From the NCBI GenBank assembly GCA_934394815.1, contig CAKRRD010000015.1:1-52803 (forward strand): a DNA stretch of 52,803 nucleotides, written 5' to 3'. This stretch comes from an uncultured Acetatifactor sp. Its GTDB lineage: Bacteria; Bacillota; Clostridia; Lachnospirales; Lachnospiraceae. Shown one piece after another: positions 8,175-17,471 of this stretch. Made by a program: the position numbers and the translations under genes. The first letter of the stretch is position 1. Each line of letters opens with the position of its first letter. Under the pieces are notes generated by a model. That model saw only the letters and a list, made by a program, of their open reading frames with translations, was not told the origin of the DNA and did no database searches.

Positions 8175-8205
8175 GAGAAGCCCCGGTTGGCACCCGAGGC
8201 TTCTC
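8175..8205. repeat. Stable intergenic hairpin between the P-loop gene and the HlyD-like gene
   Basis: GAGAAGCCCCGG (8175-8186) pairs with CCGAGGCTTCTC (8194-8205) with one mismatch and a seven-base loop. There is no T-tract on either strand, so it is not a classical terminator. It may be an mRNA-stabilising or processing element inside a shared transcript. Confidence 0.55.
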
Positions 8206-8232
8206 ATACGTGAAAATTATAATCCGTTATTC

Positions 8233-8652
8233 TTACAAAGACACAAGGATCTTATCCTTTACGGACTCCGGTAATTCCGTTTCGTCCATGGATACGCTGA
8301 GGATAAAATCTACCTGGAAGAAATCACTCATTCTGTCCAGTTTCTCCACTACTGCGGAAATATCCCTGCCTTCCAGAACGGCAATCTTCAAAAAGCTGTC
8401 AAAATACATCTGCTCCAGATCATGATCCTGAGAAATGATGCCGCTCACGAACCCCAAAAATTCGCTTTCATTCTCAATCATGTAACGGGAAACGTCGATC
8501 AGACGCACCTTGTTGTTCAGTTCATACATATGTTTCGTACTTTTGTCCAGATATACGATACTTCCCGAAATATCCTTTACCTCGCTGTTTACTTTGTCCA
8601 ACAGCTGCTTTGTCTTGCCCTTACCCTTTTTGCCTACAATCAACTGAACCAT
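8233..8652 (-). CDS. Small P-loop protein of unknown function
   Basis: A 139-residue soluble protein. The N-terminus has a Walker A motif, GKKGKGKT, at residues 7-14, directly after a hydrophobic strand (VQLIV). The strands SIVYLD (about 31-36) and DFILSVSMDETELP (about 116-129) could supply Walker B-like acidic residues. The protein is too short for a complete RecA- or PilT-type ATPase. Similar short Clostridial proteins are sometimes labelled PilT-like, which the sequence does not support. It has its own promoter (8709-8737) and a strong AGGAGGG binding site. It is followed by a stable hairpin and the HlyD-like gene. The role is not known; nucleotide binding is a motif-based inference. Confidence 0.75.
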   Translation of the reverse strand: MVQLIVGKKGKGKTKQLLDKVNSEVKDISGSIVYLDKSTKHMYELNNKVRLIDVSRYMIENESEFLGFVSGIISQDHDLEQMYFDSFLKIAVLEGRDISAVVEKLDRMSDFFQVDFILSVSMDETELPESVKDKILVSL

Positions 8653-8708
8653 TGGTGTAACCCTCCTGTCGTAAAATTTATAGGAACTTCACGCAACCTA
8701 TTTACTTT

Positions 8709-8737
8709 ATTATAGTTGATATACCCTCAAAAAACAA
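8709..8737 (-). promoter_or_regulatory. Promoter of the P-loop gene
   Basis: TTGTTT (8732-8737) and TATAAT (8709-8714) on the minus strand are 17 bases apart and lie about 60 bases before the start codon. This separates the unit leading to sepF from the cell-shape cluster. Confidence 0.6.
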
Positions 8738-8740
8738 CAG

Positions 8741-9730
8741 TTATTTATTGATTTGCTCCAGGAGTTGTACCATCTCCGGATACAGGACATCACTGGCGGA
8801 AGAATTCAGGATCACCGAGATATAAGGTGCTCCGTTTACGTCTCTGGACAGCAGGATCAGACAGTGTCCGGCTGCATTGGTAGTGCCGGTCTTACCGCCG
8901 ATGACCGTAATATTCTCCGGTGCCTGGAAATCTCCCCGCAGGAAACGGTTCGTATTGTTCACGGTGAGTTCTCTGGCATTGCCGTTTTTATCATAATATG
9001 TGGTCTGATAGCTGGTCATATGAATGATCTCGTTGAAGGAATCGTATTTGATGGCTTCATTAAAGATCAGATACAGATCATAGGCCGTGGTATAATGGCT
9101 GTCATCCGACAGCCCGTGGGGATTGGCAAAGCTGGTATTCGTAGCCCCAAGCCGTACGGCTTCCTCATTCATCATCTCCACGAAATGATCCACACTGCCT
9201 CCGATATTCTCTGCAATCAGCATGGCTGCATCATTGGCGGAATACATTAACAGAATATGTAAGGCCTGATCCAGTGTCATGGTATCTCCGGACTTCAGAC
9301 CGCACAGCTGTGCCCCCGATTCCGTGATCTTCACACTGTCCGTTGCCGTCAGCACCGTATCCGGCGAAGCATTCTGCAAGGCTACCAGAGCCGTCATTAC
9401 CTTGGTCAGACTGGCCGGATATAATCTTTCATATGCGTTTTTGGAATATAATACTTTTTTATTGTTGACATCGAACAAAACAGCGGCCGAAGCCTGCGAC
9501 ATATCTACGCTGCCGTCTCCCGTCTCATCCCCCGTCACCACACACAGATTGGTTGCAAAAGGATCCGCTTTCCCCGCTCCGGTTCCCGCCAGCACATTGA
9601 AACTGCTGACATTGGAATTCACATCGTAAGGAAAAGTATAAGCCACATTGCCGCACCCGGTAAGCAGGACGACACAGAGCATCACGCAAATGCAGGAACC
9701 GATTCTGTGAACTCTATTTGTACATTTCAC
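8741..9730 (-). CDS. D-alanyl-D-alanine carboxypeptidase lipoprotein (peptidase S11)
   Basis: A 329-residue DD-carboxypeptidase that trims the terminal D-Ala of peptidoglycan stem peptides outside the cell. It carries a lipoprotein signal with the lipobox LLTGC (Cys26), so it should be anchored by lipid rather than by the C-terminal amphipathic helix of DacA. All three penicillin-binding motifs are visible: SLTK (Ser107-Lys110), SAN (163-165) and KTG (279-281). The frame starts with GTG at 9730, inside the last codons of mgsA (17-base overlap); an AGAGGAG sequence lies about 12 bases upstream. As the last gene of the mre-min cluster, it likely acts in wall maturation during elongation. Confidence 0.92.
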   Translation of the reverse strand: MKCTNRVHRIGSCICVMLCVVLLTGCGNVAYTFPYDVNSNVSSFNVLAGTGAGKADPFATNLCVVTGDETGDGSVDMSQASAAVLFDVNNKKVLYSKNAYERLYPASLTKVMTALVALQNASPDTVLTATDSVKITESGAQLCGLKSGDTMTLDQALHILLMYSANDAAMLIAENIGGSVDHFVEMMNEEAVRLGATNTSFANPHGLSDDSHYTTAYDLYLIFNEAIKYDSFNEIIHMTSYQTTYYDKNGNARELTVNNTNRFLRGDFQAPENITVIGGKTGTTNAAGHCLILLSRDVNGAPYISVILNSSASDVLYPEMVQLLEQINK

Positions 9731-10118
9731 GCCACTCTAAATCTCCTCTGTCTAAGGACTTGATCAACAGTTCCGCACTGGCCAGATTCGTTGCCAGCGG
9801 AATATTATGCATATCACACAGGCGCATGACATTACTTACGTCCGGTTCGTGTGCTTTGGGTGCCAGCGGATCACGCAGGAAGATCACCAGGTCGATCTCG
9901 TTGTGTTCGATCTGGGCACCGATCTGCTGTTCGCCTCCCAGGTGTCCCGCAAGGTATTTATGAATGTTCAGGTTGGTGACCTCTTCAATCAGTCTGCCGG
10001 TAGTTCCTGTGGCATATAATTCATTCTTACTTAAAATTCCGCGATATGCGATGCAGAAATTCTGCATCAGTTTCTTCTTGGCATCATGTGCAATCAGTGC
10101 AATGTTCATATCGTCCAT
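9714..10118 (-). CDS. mgsA: Methylglyoxal synthase
   Basis: The 134-residue enzyme converts dihydroxyacetone phosphate to methylglyoxal and phosphate, a bypass of lower glycolysis used when phosphate is limiting. Recognisable blocks are [41 protein letters not shown] and [14 protein letters not shown], with the catalytic Asp expected in the FLRDPL region. The frame is open far upstream, but the family begins at [10 protein letters not shown] take the ATG at 10118; the ATG at 10109 is equally possible because AAGAAGGGG lies just before both. Its position inside a cell-shape operon between rodA and a carboxypeptidase gene is curious. Confidence 0.95.
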   Translation of the reverse strand: MDDMNIALIAHDAKKKLMQNFCIAYRGILSKNELYATGTTGRLIEEVTNLNIHKYLAGHLGGEQQIGAQIEHNEIDLVIFLRDPLAPKAHEPDVSNVMRLCDMHNIPLATNLASAELLIKSLDRGDLEWREMYK

Positions 10119-10162
10119 ACCCCTTCTTTGTGTAATGTATGCTTTCTTTTGTACATCCTTGC

Positions 10163-11269
10163 CTAACTTCTCTTCGCCTGTAAACGAACATTCAATACTA
10201 CACCCATTCCGATATACAGACTCATCAGTGAGGTCAGTCCATAGCTTACAAAAGGCAGCGGAAGACCTGTATTCGGTAAAATAAAGGTAGCCACTCCGAC
10301 ATTTACAAAACTCTGGAAAGCGATCAGTCCCCCCATTGACGCCGCTATGATCGTCCCCGCAATATCTTTCGCCTTTCCGGCGATGGAGACGCACTCCATT
10401 GCTGTAAACATCAGCAGTAAAATCACTACGATACTTCCCTTAAAACCAAACTCTTCACCGATGACAGCGAATATGAAATCGGTTTCCGCCTCGGACAGGA
10501 AATTGCCGTTCTTTACCGATGTGATCTCGTTATTTTTATAGCCCTTCCCATCCAGTTCTCCGGAGCCTATGGCCATGACGGAGTTCAACTGCTGGTACGC
10601 CAGATCCGTGGAATATTCCTCCGGATTGACGAAGGCAAGAATACGGTTCTTCTGATAGGTCTCCAGTATGGTACTGTCCGGCTGCATCGCCAGAGATACC
10701 AGTATGATCACTGCCGGAATGGCTACCGCCAGTGCTCCGAAGATCAGTTTGTAACTGATGCCTCCGGTGTACAGGATCACACAGAAAATAAAGATCAGCA
10801 CAAGGCTGGTAGACAGCGCCGGCTGTTCCTTTACCATGACCCAGGGAACACCCATAAGTACCGCAGTCGAAGCGATCACAGGGAAAGTATTCAGCTTTTC
10901 CCTATATTTCATAATAAACTGTGCAAAGAATAAAATCAATAAAATTTTTGCAAGTTCCGAAGGTTGGAATTGCAGTCCGCCGATCTTAAGCCAGCGTTGG
11001 GCTCCGTTGCCCTCTTCGCCCATTAAGATTACCAGCCCCAACAGTACCAGATTGCCTATGTACATCAGCCAGTACAGCTTCAGGATCACGGAATAATTGA
11101 AAAAGGAAAGAGCGATCATGATCACAAAACCGGCCACCACGCCCGCCATCTGTTTGGTCTGCTGGGCAGGCTCCGCGCTGCCGATGGTTATGATGCCGAT
11201 GATGGACAACGCCAGTATCAGTATGATCAGTTTAAAGTCATAATCCCGTAATCTATAATTCTTAAACAT
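10163..11269 (-). CDS. rodA: Rod-shape peptidoglycan glycosyltransferase RodA (SEDS family)
   Basis: RodA polymerises lipid II into glycan strands together with a class B PBP during elongation. The 368-residue protein has about ten hydrophobic segments. SEDS-family blocks include [21 protein letters not shown], the extracellular [17 protein letters not shown] stretch, GEFGFKG and LPFVSYG near the C-terminus. It is immediately downstream of minCDE and in the same unit as mreBCD and the PBP2 gene, which favours RodA over the paralogues FtsW or SpoVE. The ATG at 11269 has an AAAGG binding site upstream. Confidence 0.92.
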   Translation of the reverse strand: MFKNYRLRDYDFKLIILILALSIIGIITIGSAEPAQQTKQMAGVVAGFVIMIALSFFNYSVILKLYWLMYIGNLVLLGLVILMGEEGNGAQRWLKIGGLQFQPSELAKILLILFFAQFIMKYREKLNTFPVIASTAVLMGVPWVMVKEQPALSTSLVLIFIFCVILYTGGISYKLIFGALAVAIPAVIILVSLAMQPDSTILETYQKNRILAFVNPEEYSTDLAYQQLNSVMAIGSGELDGKGYKNNEITSVKNGNFLSEAETDFIFAVIGEEFGFKGSIVVILLLMFTAMECVSIAGKAKDIAGTIIAASMGGLIAFQSFVNVGVATFILPNTGLPLPFVSYGLTSLMSLYIGMGVVLNVRLQAKRS

Positions 11270-11299
11270 CTGTTTGGCCTTTCTGTTTCCTTATGCTCC

Positions 11300-11581
11300 T
11301 TATGGCATTTTCGCAGTCTTCTGCAGATCAATAATGGGAATATTTGCAATAAGGCTGGGGCTTTTGTTCCTTCCGCCCTTGCTGCCCTTTGCCTGTATCT
11401 CGATCTCCATATGTTCGGTATCGATCCGCATATATTTCGAGATCACTTTCGTAATGTCTGCCTTGATCAGTTCCATCATTTCCGGGGAGCAGTTCACCCG
11501 GTCCGATATCAGCAGGATTTTCAGACGGTCTTTTGCCACCTGGCAGGAGCTTTTCCTGCGGAAAAAATGCTTCATATTCAT
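11300..11581 (-). CDS. minE: Cell division topological specificity factor MinE
   Basis: A 93-residue partner that stimulates the MinD ATPase and restricts MinCD to the poles. The sequence has a membrane-targeting start (MNMKHFFRRK), the MinD-contact segment AKDRLKILLISDR, and the dimerisation part with EMMELIKADITKVISKY and MEIEIQ. It starts 12 bases after minD, with AAGGGG upstream. The presence of MinE means the Min system probably oscillates or cycles, in contrast to Bacillus, which uses DivIVA/MinJ; no divIVA is seen in the window. Confidence 0.94.
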   Translation of the reverse strand: MNMKHFFRRKSSCQVAKDRLKILLISDRVNCSPEMMELIKADITKVISKYMRIDTEHMEIEIQAKGSKGGRNKSPSLIANIPIIDLQKTAKMP

Positions 11582-11593
11582 CCCGTCCCCTTC

Positions 11594-12415
11594 CTACGCT
11601 TTTCGAAAAATACCGGTTACTTTTGTCCAGAAAGAAACTCCCTTTTCGAAATCCAGAAACGGAATTTCTTTTCCAAGTACCCGATCCACCACGTTAGTGT
11701 AGGCCCTGCCGGCCGGTGTATCGCTTCCAACCAACGGTTCTCCCTGATTGGTGGCAATAACTACATTTTCATCATCCGGAACGATTCCGATCAGGGGCAC
11801 TGCCAGAATATCCACCACATCATCCGCAGACATCATGTCGCCGCGCCTTACCATATCCATGCGCAGTCTGTTGATGATCAGGTCCATCTGTTTGAAGCCA
11901 TTGGCCTCCAGCAGACCGATAATACGATCCGCATCTCTGATGGCCGAGACTTCCGGTGTAGTTACCACCAGGGCTCTGTCAGCCCCCGCAATGGCATTCT
12001 GGAAGCCCTGTTCAATTCCCGCCGGACAATCCAGAATGATGTAATCAAACTGTTCTCTCAAATGATCGATCACCTTTACCATCTGTCCCGGTGTGACCGC
12101 CGATTTATCTCTGGTCTGTGCCGACGGCATCAGGTACAGTCCGGGATGCCTCTTATCCCGGATCAGTGCCTGTTTGATTCTGCAGTTTCCCTCGACTACA
12201 TCTACCAGATTGTACACGATACGGTTCTCCAGCCCCATGACCACATCAAGGTTGCGCAGTCCGATATCCGTATCGATCAGGCAGACTTTGCTGCCCGCTT
12301 TTGCAAGACCTGTTCCTACATTTGCAGAGGTAGTGGTCTTCCCTACCCCGCCTTTTCCTGAAGTGACGACAATGACTTCGGAGCTTTTCTTCTCCGCGGA
12401 AACGTTTTGTTCCAT
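11594..12415 (-). CDS. minD: Septum site-determining protein MinD
   Basis: A 273-residue ParA-type ATPase that carries MinC to the membrane. The deviant Walker A motif SGKGGVGKTT is at residues 19-28. DTDIGLRNLDVVMG and DYIILDCPAGIE (Walker B region) follow, and the C-terminus ends with a short amphipathic segment (VTGIFRKA) for membrane binding. About ten extra residues precede the usual VIVVTSGKGG start. The ribosome-binding site AGGAGG is well placed. It lies between minC and minE in the conserved order. Confidence 0.97.
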   Translation of the reverse strand: MEQNVSAEKKSSEVIVVTSGKGGVGKTTTSANVGTGLAKAGSKVCLIDTDIGLRNLDVVMGLENRIVYNLVDVVEGNCRIKQALIRDKRHPGLYLMPSAQTRDKSAVTPGQMVKVIDHLREQFDYIILDCPAGIEQGFQNAIAGADRALVVTTPEVSAIRDADRIIGLLEANGFKQMDLIINRLRMDMVRRGDMMSADDVVDILAVPLIGIVPDDENVVIATNQGEPLVGSDTPAGRAYTNVVDRVLGKEIPFLDFEKGVSFWTKVTGIFRKA

Positions 12416-12457
12416 TTTGGATTCCTCCTGTTTGATTTTGTCGTCCCCTGGATCCTT

Positions 12458-13129
12458 TTAGAAAGTCCCCAGTAATTCTTTCGTAAGGGGATCAAATACG
12501 ATCTTCCCGTTCTTCAGGTGTGCAATTTTCGGTTGTACTTTGGGGCGTATTCCCCATTTCGACTGTTTCGCATTGGTTTTATATTTGAAATCGCCGATTT
12601 TTAATCTTTCCGGCTCCATTTCAAGCGCTACCACATAACAATCCTCTCTGCCGGATCCACCTGCATAGGCTTCTCCGTACAGTCCTCCCAGAATAATGAT
12701 ATTGCCCGCGGAAATCACCGCACTTCCCGGGTAGACATCCCCCAGGACCACAATGCTGTTCTCGGTCTCTATGACCTCCCGGTTCTTAAGGGTTCCCTTA
12801 TAGAACTGTCCCTCGTCCCCACCGGACAACTTCTTCTCCATATGCTGCAGAGCCTTGATGAAATTCTTGTTTGTAACCTCATCATGCCCTACAATACAGG
12901 CAATTCTCACATTACTGTTTTCCCGGATGGTATCCAGAATGCGGATCTCTTCCACCTCGGTAACCTTACGTCCCTCCATGGACAATGCCATGGTGGACGT
13001 TCCAAAAAAATTCCTGGCCTCTGTGAATTTCACTGCAAGTTCCTGTAATATCTCCTCCAGAGAAGCATCCTCCCGCATCAGGAGTGTGATCCCGTTGGGA
13101 AAGCTTTTGATCAATACTGCATCTTTCAT
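12458..13129 (-). CDS. minC: Septum site-determining protein MinC
   Basis: The FtsZ-polymerisation inhibitor of the Min system, about 223 residues. The N-terminal domain (AVLIKSFPNGITLLMRE...) is followed by the beta-helical C-terminal domain with NSIVVLGDVYPGSAVISAGNIIILGGLYGEAYAG, typical for MinC and its dimerisation and MinD contact. I choose the ATG at 13129 because it gives the normal N-terminus and has AGG about ten bases upstream; the frame also has an ATG at 13171 without a binding site. It follows the PBP2 gene closely and precedes minD. Confidence 0.93.
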   Translation of the reverse strand: MKDAVLIKSFPNGITLLMREDASLEEILQELAVKFTEARNFFGTSTMALSMEGRKVTEVEEIRILDTIRENSNVRIACIVGHDEVTNKNFIKALQHMEKKLSGGDEGQFYKGTLKNREVIETENSIVVLGDVYPGSAVISAGNIIILGGLYGEAYAGGSGREDCYVVALEMEPERLKIGDFKYKTNAKQSKWGIRPKVQPKIAHLKNGKIVFDPLTKELLGTF

Positions 13130-13179
13130 TTTCTTATACCTGTCTTTTATTTTTTGATCCCCAGTCCGCATTCAGATCG

Positions 13180-16065
13180 TTACATTTCGTTGGAAACGGC
13201 ATTGTCCAGCGTATCTGCGGTACCTGTGATCAGATCGTCTTCCTCTGCCAGTCCGTAATAATACTTGATAATGTCTCTGGTAAACTGCGCTGCATAATCT
13301 GAGGAATATCCGAAAGGAATTCTCGTGGCAATGGCAATCTCCGGGTTCTCATAAGGTGCATAGCAGATAAACAGTGCATGGTTGGGACGGGAAGCTGTCT
13401 GCTCCGCCGTACCGGTCTTACCTGCGGCATTTACCGCCAGGTCATTGAAATACGCTTTGTTTTCCACCACCTGTCTCATTCCCAGATGGAACGCATCCCA
13501 GTATTCCTGCGGCAGATCAATCTGATTCCTCACTTCCGCATGATACTCCTTTAACAGATTCCCCTGGGAATCCGTGGTCTTGTCAAGCAATGTCAGATTA
13601 TAACAGGTACCGCTGTTGGCAATGGTCGTGACATATCGGGCCAGCCCCACAGTGGTATAGCTGTTGCTGCCCTGTCCGATGGCGGAACGTACCGGGTCCT
13701 TGGTGGATACATCCGGTGCATATTCTCCGATCTCCACCCCCGATTTGTCCGTCAGTCCATACAGATCCGCATATTTGCTCAGAGTATTCAGACCAGCCTC
13801 TTCATCATAGCTTCCATTTCTCGTAGCCAGTTGGTAACCGACATTGTAGAAAAAGTAGTTACAGGAATCCTTGATGGCAGATGTCACATTTTCATAACCG
13901 TGTCCGGAAATTCTCCAGCATCTTGGAGACGGTGTGATCTCCGTAAAGGTTCCGACACAGTTTACTCTGGTCTGTAGATTGATCACATTTTCCATCAGTC
14001 CCGCCGTAGCGGATACAATCTTGAAAGTGGATCCGGGTGCCGCCTTATACTGGGTGGCAAAATTCAGCTGTGGACTGGACTTGTCCGCGTTCAGCTGTGC
14101 ATAATACTCCGCATCTACAGTGTTTGCCATCTTGTTATTGTCATATCCGGGATAAGATACCATAGCCAGCACATCTCCCGTATTGACATCCGTAATGACA
14201 ACGGAGGCATTGCAGGGATCCAGTGCCAGCTGTGCCGGCGTGATCTCTAGGTTATTGATCCGGTTCATCATAAACTGATACGCTGACAATTTTCCAGAAT
14301 ACAGCCCCTCTTCATCCTCCGCCGGAATATCCACCACCTGCTGTTCACACAGGAGCATACAGATCTGTTTCCCGGTGATCTTATCATTTAAGAGCATGTA
14401 TTTATAAAAACGTTTCTGGAACTCAGTGGTATGCTCGATGGCATTGATGGTATACTCCAGCAGCTTGTCATAGACTTCCGCGGAATCCGAATATTTGTCA
14501 TTCAGATCCAGCTTGCTCACATCGATCCAGTTCATAGCGATACAATACTGGAGATACTCCTTTAAGGAAATGACTTCCTCTTTCGCCCAGGCCGTCTGTG
14601 TGGCATCGTTATCATCCACCAGTTCCTTCATGATCACGCCTTCTTCCCGAAGAAGGCTTACGATATTGCTCTGGTAGACCTGATATTCTTTGGAAAGCTT
14701 GTTGTAGGGAGTTGCCCCTTCTGTGAGTTCGTAGGTCAGTCTGTCGTAAACACCCTGCTTGTATTCCAGATAAGCGGCATAGACTGCCTGTTCCGTCTCT
14801 CCCGCATCCTCCGCCTCGAAATGCTTTCTGTCCAGAATGTTGTTATTGATCATGGCAAAATACACATCATAGATCGGAATCTTAATGGAGGAACTCTTGG
14901 CATTCTCCGGCAGATTGAACTCCTTGGCATTGATGATCTTGCTGGCCACCAGACCGGCCAGTTTCTGTTCGACGATGTTATAGACCGCCTCCGTAAGATC
15001 CTTGTCGATGGTCAGGTAGACATCGGCTCCCGGCTGTGCTTCCTTGCGCTCCAAAATAGTGATTACCTTACCGGTATTGTCCACCACCACTTTCTCGCTG
15101 CCCTTGGTACCCTGCAGCGTGGTCTCCATATAGGCTTCCATGCCGCTCTTACCTACCACATCATTGATGGTATAGGTATCCTCCAGGCCGCCTTCCGCCA
15201 CCACCTGATCATTTAATTCCGTCAGTTCATCGGAAGAGATTTTGCCAGTGTATCCCAGCACATGGGCAAAATATTTGCTGTCTATGTAGTGACGCACCGT
15301 ATCCTCCACGATGGACACACCGTCCAGCTGGTCGGAATTTTCCATGATCACCGCCACGGTCTCCGCACTGACATTGGTGGCCACGGTAGTTCCCACGTAT
15401 TTCCGGAAGGAAGTCAGATTCATGGCATAGCGGATGGTCACCATCTGCAGCCATTCCTCCTTCGTATAGCCCTTCCCCGGTACAAACGGAGTCTTACTGT
15501 CCTCGGGGTCTTCGTACTGTCCGATGGCAAAGCCTTTGGCACGGCTTAAGTACTCCATCAGTTCCTGTGCCGTCATGGCTTTTTCTTCTTCACTCAACTT
15601 GTCTACGGTCCTGTATCCAAGCACATCTGCCTGAAAACGAAGCAGCGCCGTACCCTCCACAGAATAAGCATAATCACCGTCTTCATCGATCACGATCTTA
15701 AAGTCCGTAATCACACTGTCCCCGTTTTTCTCGATCAGTTTGATCAGACGGTAGACAACATCATTGACCTTTGCATTCTTATTCCGGCTGGACTCAAATA
15801 CATCCTCGATCTTCACGGAATAAGCCAGTTCATTTTCTGCCAGCACATTACCGTTTCTGTCCAGGATCCGGCCTCTGGTACTGGAGATATCCCTGGTCTT
15901 CTCGATCTGAAGGATAAAATCATTCAGATACTCTTCTCCGTTTACGATCTGCAGATGAAAACAGCGGTAAAGCAGAACCCCGGCAAAAAAAGCAAACAGT
16001 ATCATCAGTACGGTCAGTCTGCTGGTCACAATATTTATAATGTGATCTCTAATTTCACGAAACAA
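13180..16065 (-). CDS. mrdA: Penicillin-binding protein 2 (class B transpeptidase), unusually long
   Basis: The elongation transpeptidase that cross-links peptidoglycan with RodA. The 961-residue protein has a short cytoplasmic N-terminus, one transmembrane helix (about 16-36) and a dimerisation domain. The transpeptidase motifs are STFK (Ser679-Lys682), SCN (734-736) and KTG (883-885). Class B PBP2 proteins are usually 600-720 residues. The extra length is an approximately 240-residue helical insertion between the VYLTIDKDL strand (about 348-356) and NASVVITDVNTGD (about 619). The start is TTG at 16065, with AGGAG 11 bases upstream and an 11-base overlap with mreD. It lies between mreD and minC. 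Confidence 0.93.
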   Translation of the reverse strand: MFREIRDHIINIVTSRLTVLMILFAFFAGVLLYRCFHLQIVNGEEYLNDFILQIEKTRDISSTRGRILDRNGNVLAENELAYSVKIEDVFESSRNKNAKVNDVVYRLIKLIEKNGDSVITDFKIVIDEDGDYAYSVEGTALLRFQADVLGYRTVDKLSEEEKAMTAQELMEYLSRAKGFAIGQYEDPEDSKTPFVPGKGYTKEEWLQMVTIRYAMNLTSFRKYVGTTVATNVSAETVAVIMENSDQLDGVSIVEDTVRHYIDSKYFAHVLGYTGKISSDELTELNDQVVAEGGLEDTYTINDVVGKSGMEAYMETTLQGTKGSEKVVVDNTGKVITILERKEAQPGADVYLTIDKDLTEAVYNIVEQKLAGLVASKIINAKEFNLPENAKSSSIKIPIYDVYFAMINNNILDRKHFEAEDAGETEQAVYAAYLEYKQGVYDRLTYELTEGATPYNKLSKEYQVYQSNIVSLLREEGVIMKELVDDNDATQTAWAKEEVISLKEYLQYCIAMNWIDVSKLDLNDKYSDSAEVYDKLLEYTINAIEHTTEFQKRFYKYMLLNDKITGKQICMLLCEQQVVDIPAEDEEGLYSGKLSAYQFMMNRINNLEITPAQLALDPCNASVVITDVNTGDVLAMVSYPGYDNNKMANTVDAEYYAQLNADKSSPQLNFATQYKAAPGSTFKIVSATAGLMENVINLQTRVNCVGTFTEITPSPRCWRISGHGYENVTSAIKDSCNYFFYNVGYQLATRNGSYDEEAGLNTLSKYADLYGLTDKSGVEIGEYAPDVSTKDPVRSAIGQGSNSYTTVGLARYVTTIANSGTCYNLTLLDKTTDSQGNLLKEYHAEVRNQIDLPQEYWDAFHLGMRQVVENKAYFNDLAVNAAGKTGTAEQTASRPNHALFICYAPYENPEIAIATRIPFGYSSDYAAQFTRDIIKYYYGLAEEDDLITGTADTLDNAVSNEM

Positions 16066-16594
16066 ATTTCTGTGCGCTCCTTTTTTCCTTCTCCTCCAGC
16101 TTCTGATTGATCTTCAGGATCAGAGGATACAAAATAATCGTAACAACGATGGTGTAAAGTGCCTCCGGCAGGATCACACTTGTAAAATAATACGGGAAAT
16201 GAAAACGCCCTCTCAAAAGAAACATCAGAATGTAACAAATCAATCCATAAGAAATATCACTGACCACGATCAGCGCCAGCGGAAGCTTGATATCCTCCGG
16301 ATAAAAGATCCGGCAGAACTTTCCATTGACAAAGCCTATGTACATCATGACCATGGCATAAAATCCCAGAAAACTTCCAAAAAAAATATCACACAGAAGT
16401 CCACAGGCAAATCCGATCAAAAGCCCCTCCTTCTCTCCTCTCATGAAGCCGAAGGAAGAGGTCAGAATGATCATCAGATTGGGAATGATCCCCCCAAGTG
16501 CAAGACCATTGAATACACTGCATTGCAGAATAAAAAACAGAAGGATCAGAAGCACTACAACGATCTTCCGCAGGAAGCTGCTGTTATTCTCCAT
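16055..16594 (-). CDS. mreD: Rod shape-determining protein MreD
   Basis: A 179-residue integral membrane protein with about five to six hydrophobic segments (first at residues 10-30) that links MreC, RodA and PBP2 in the elongation complex. MreD is poorly conserved in sequence. Identification here comes from size, hydrophobic profile, the GFMRGEKEGLLIGFACGLLCD pattern (GxxxG-type MreD/ECF-S-like fold) and strict context after mreC. It overlaps mreC and the PBP2 gene by 11 bases each, which indicates translational coupling. Confidence 0.93.
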   Translation of the reverse strand: MENNSSFLRKIVVVLLILLFFILQCSVFNGLALGGIIPNLMIILTSSFGFMRGEKEGLLIGFACGLLCDIFFGSFLGFYAMVMMYIGFVNGKFCRIFYPEDIKLPLALIVVSDISYGLICYILMFLLRGRFHFPYYFTSVILPEALYTIVVTIILYPLILKINQKLEEKEKRSAQKFVS

Positions 16595-17471
16595 CGTTGC
16601 CTCCTCCCGGAACCTGCTGTTTTTTGTCCGTGATCACCAGCACTTCACTCAGATGCTCGAAATCCACCACAGGAGTCAGATAGCCGGACTTTGTCAGGTT
16701 GTTGGCATCCCTGTTGATGGTGCTGATATAACCGATCAGAATATTAGGAAGATACTTGTCACTGATATCGGAGGTGACCACCTTGTCTCCCTCTGTAACG
16801 GCATCCTGACTGTCCACCAGCTTGCTGAAGGGGATCACCCCCTGAGCCATCATCTGTAAGTCTCCGGATACAATCAGATTATCTCCCGTAGCCAGTGTCA
16901 TACCGCTGACATTGGAATTATCCGAAATGATGGACGTTACTCTGGACCAGTTCGGTCCCACAGACGTGATACGTCCCACCAGACCGCCTCCGGCGATCAC
17001 ATTCATATCATCGGCCAATCCATCGTTGGATCCCTTGTCAATGACAAAGGAAGAATACCAGTTGCCGGAATCCCTGCTGATGATCCGGGCACCGATCTTG
17101 TTGTAGTCACCGTATTCCTCATCCAGTTCCAACAGACTTCTCAGTTCGTTCAACTCGTATTTGTCCTGTTGCAGCAGAGTGTTCTCCTCCGTCAGGGAAG
17201 CCACCTGTTCCTTCAGGGCACTGTTCTCCGCCAGAAGCGTCCGGATCTGTACCAGTTCATCGGAACGGTTCGACAGCCATTCCCCGGCCTTGGCGATTCC
17301 CTGTTCAAAGGGAACGATCACATATCCCACCACTCTGTTAAACGGGCGGTTAAACACATTGGTTCCAAAGGTCACCAGCATCATGATGGTGCACAGAATT
17401 GTTAAAATAAAAAGGAGATATTTACTCGGTAAAGTAAACCTCTCCCCTTTTCTTTTTACGACTGGGCTCAT
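16584..17471 (-). CDS. mreC: Rod shape-determining protein MreC
   Basis: A 295-residue bitopic membrane protein that scaffolds the elongation complex outside the cell. It has a transmembrane helix at about 17-38, a coiled coil at about 70-110 (RTLLAENSALKEQVASLTEE), and a beta-rich domain with ARIISRDSGNWYSSFVIDKG, GLVGRITSVGPNWSRVTSI and GDKVVTSDISDKYLPN. The C-terminal residues are short and polar. The ATG overlaps the mreB stop by four bases, so translation is coupled to mreB. Confidence 0.95.
   Translation of the reverse strand: MSPVVKRKGERFTLPSKYLLFILTILCTIMMLVTFGTNVFNRPFNRVVGYVIVPFEQGIAKAGEWLSNRSDELVQIRTLLAENSALKEQVASLTEENTLLQQDKYELNELRSLLELDEEYGDYNKIGARIISRDSGNWYSSFVIDKGSNDGLADDMNVIAGGGLVGRITSVGPNWSRVTSIISDNSNVSGMTLATGDNLIVSGDLQMMAQGVIPFSKLVDSQDAVTEGDKVVTSDISDKYLPNILIGYISTINRDANNLTKSGYLTPVVDFEHLSEVLVITDKKQQVPGGGNDGE

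Noticed and set aside
8233..8652. PilT/type IV pilus ATPase
   Set aside because: The protein is 139 residues and has only a Walker A-type loop; no pilus genes are near.
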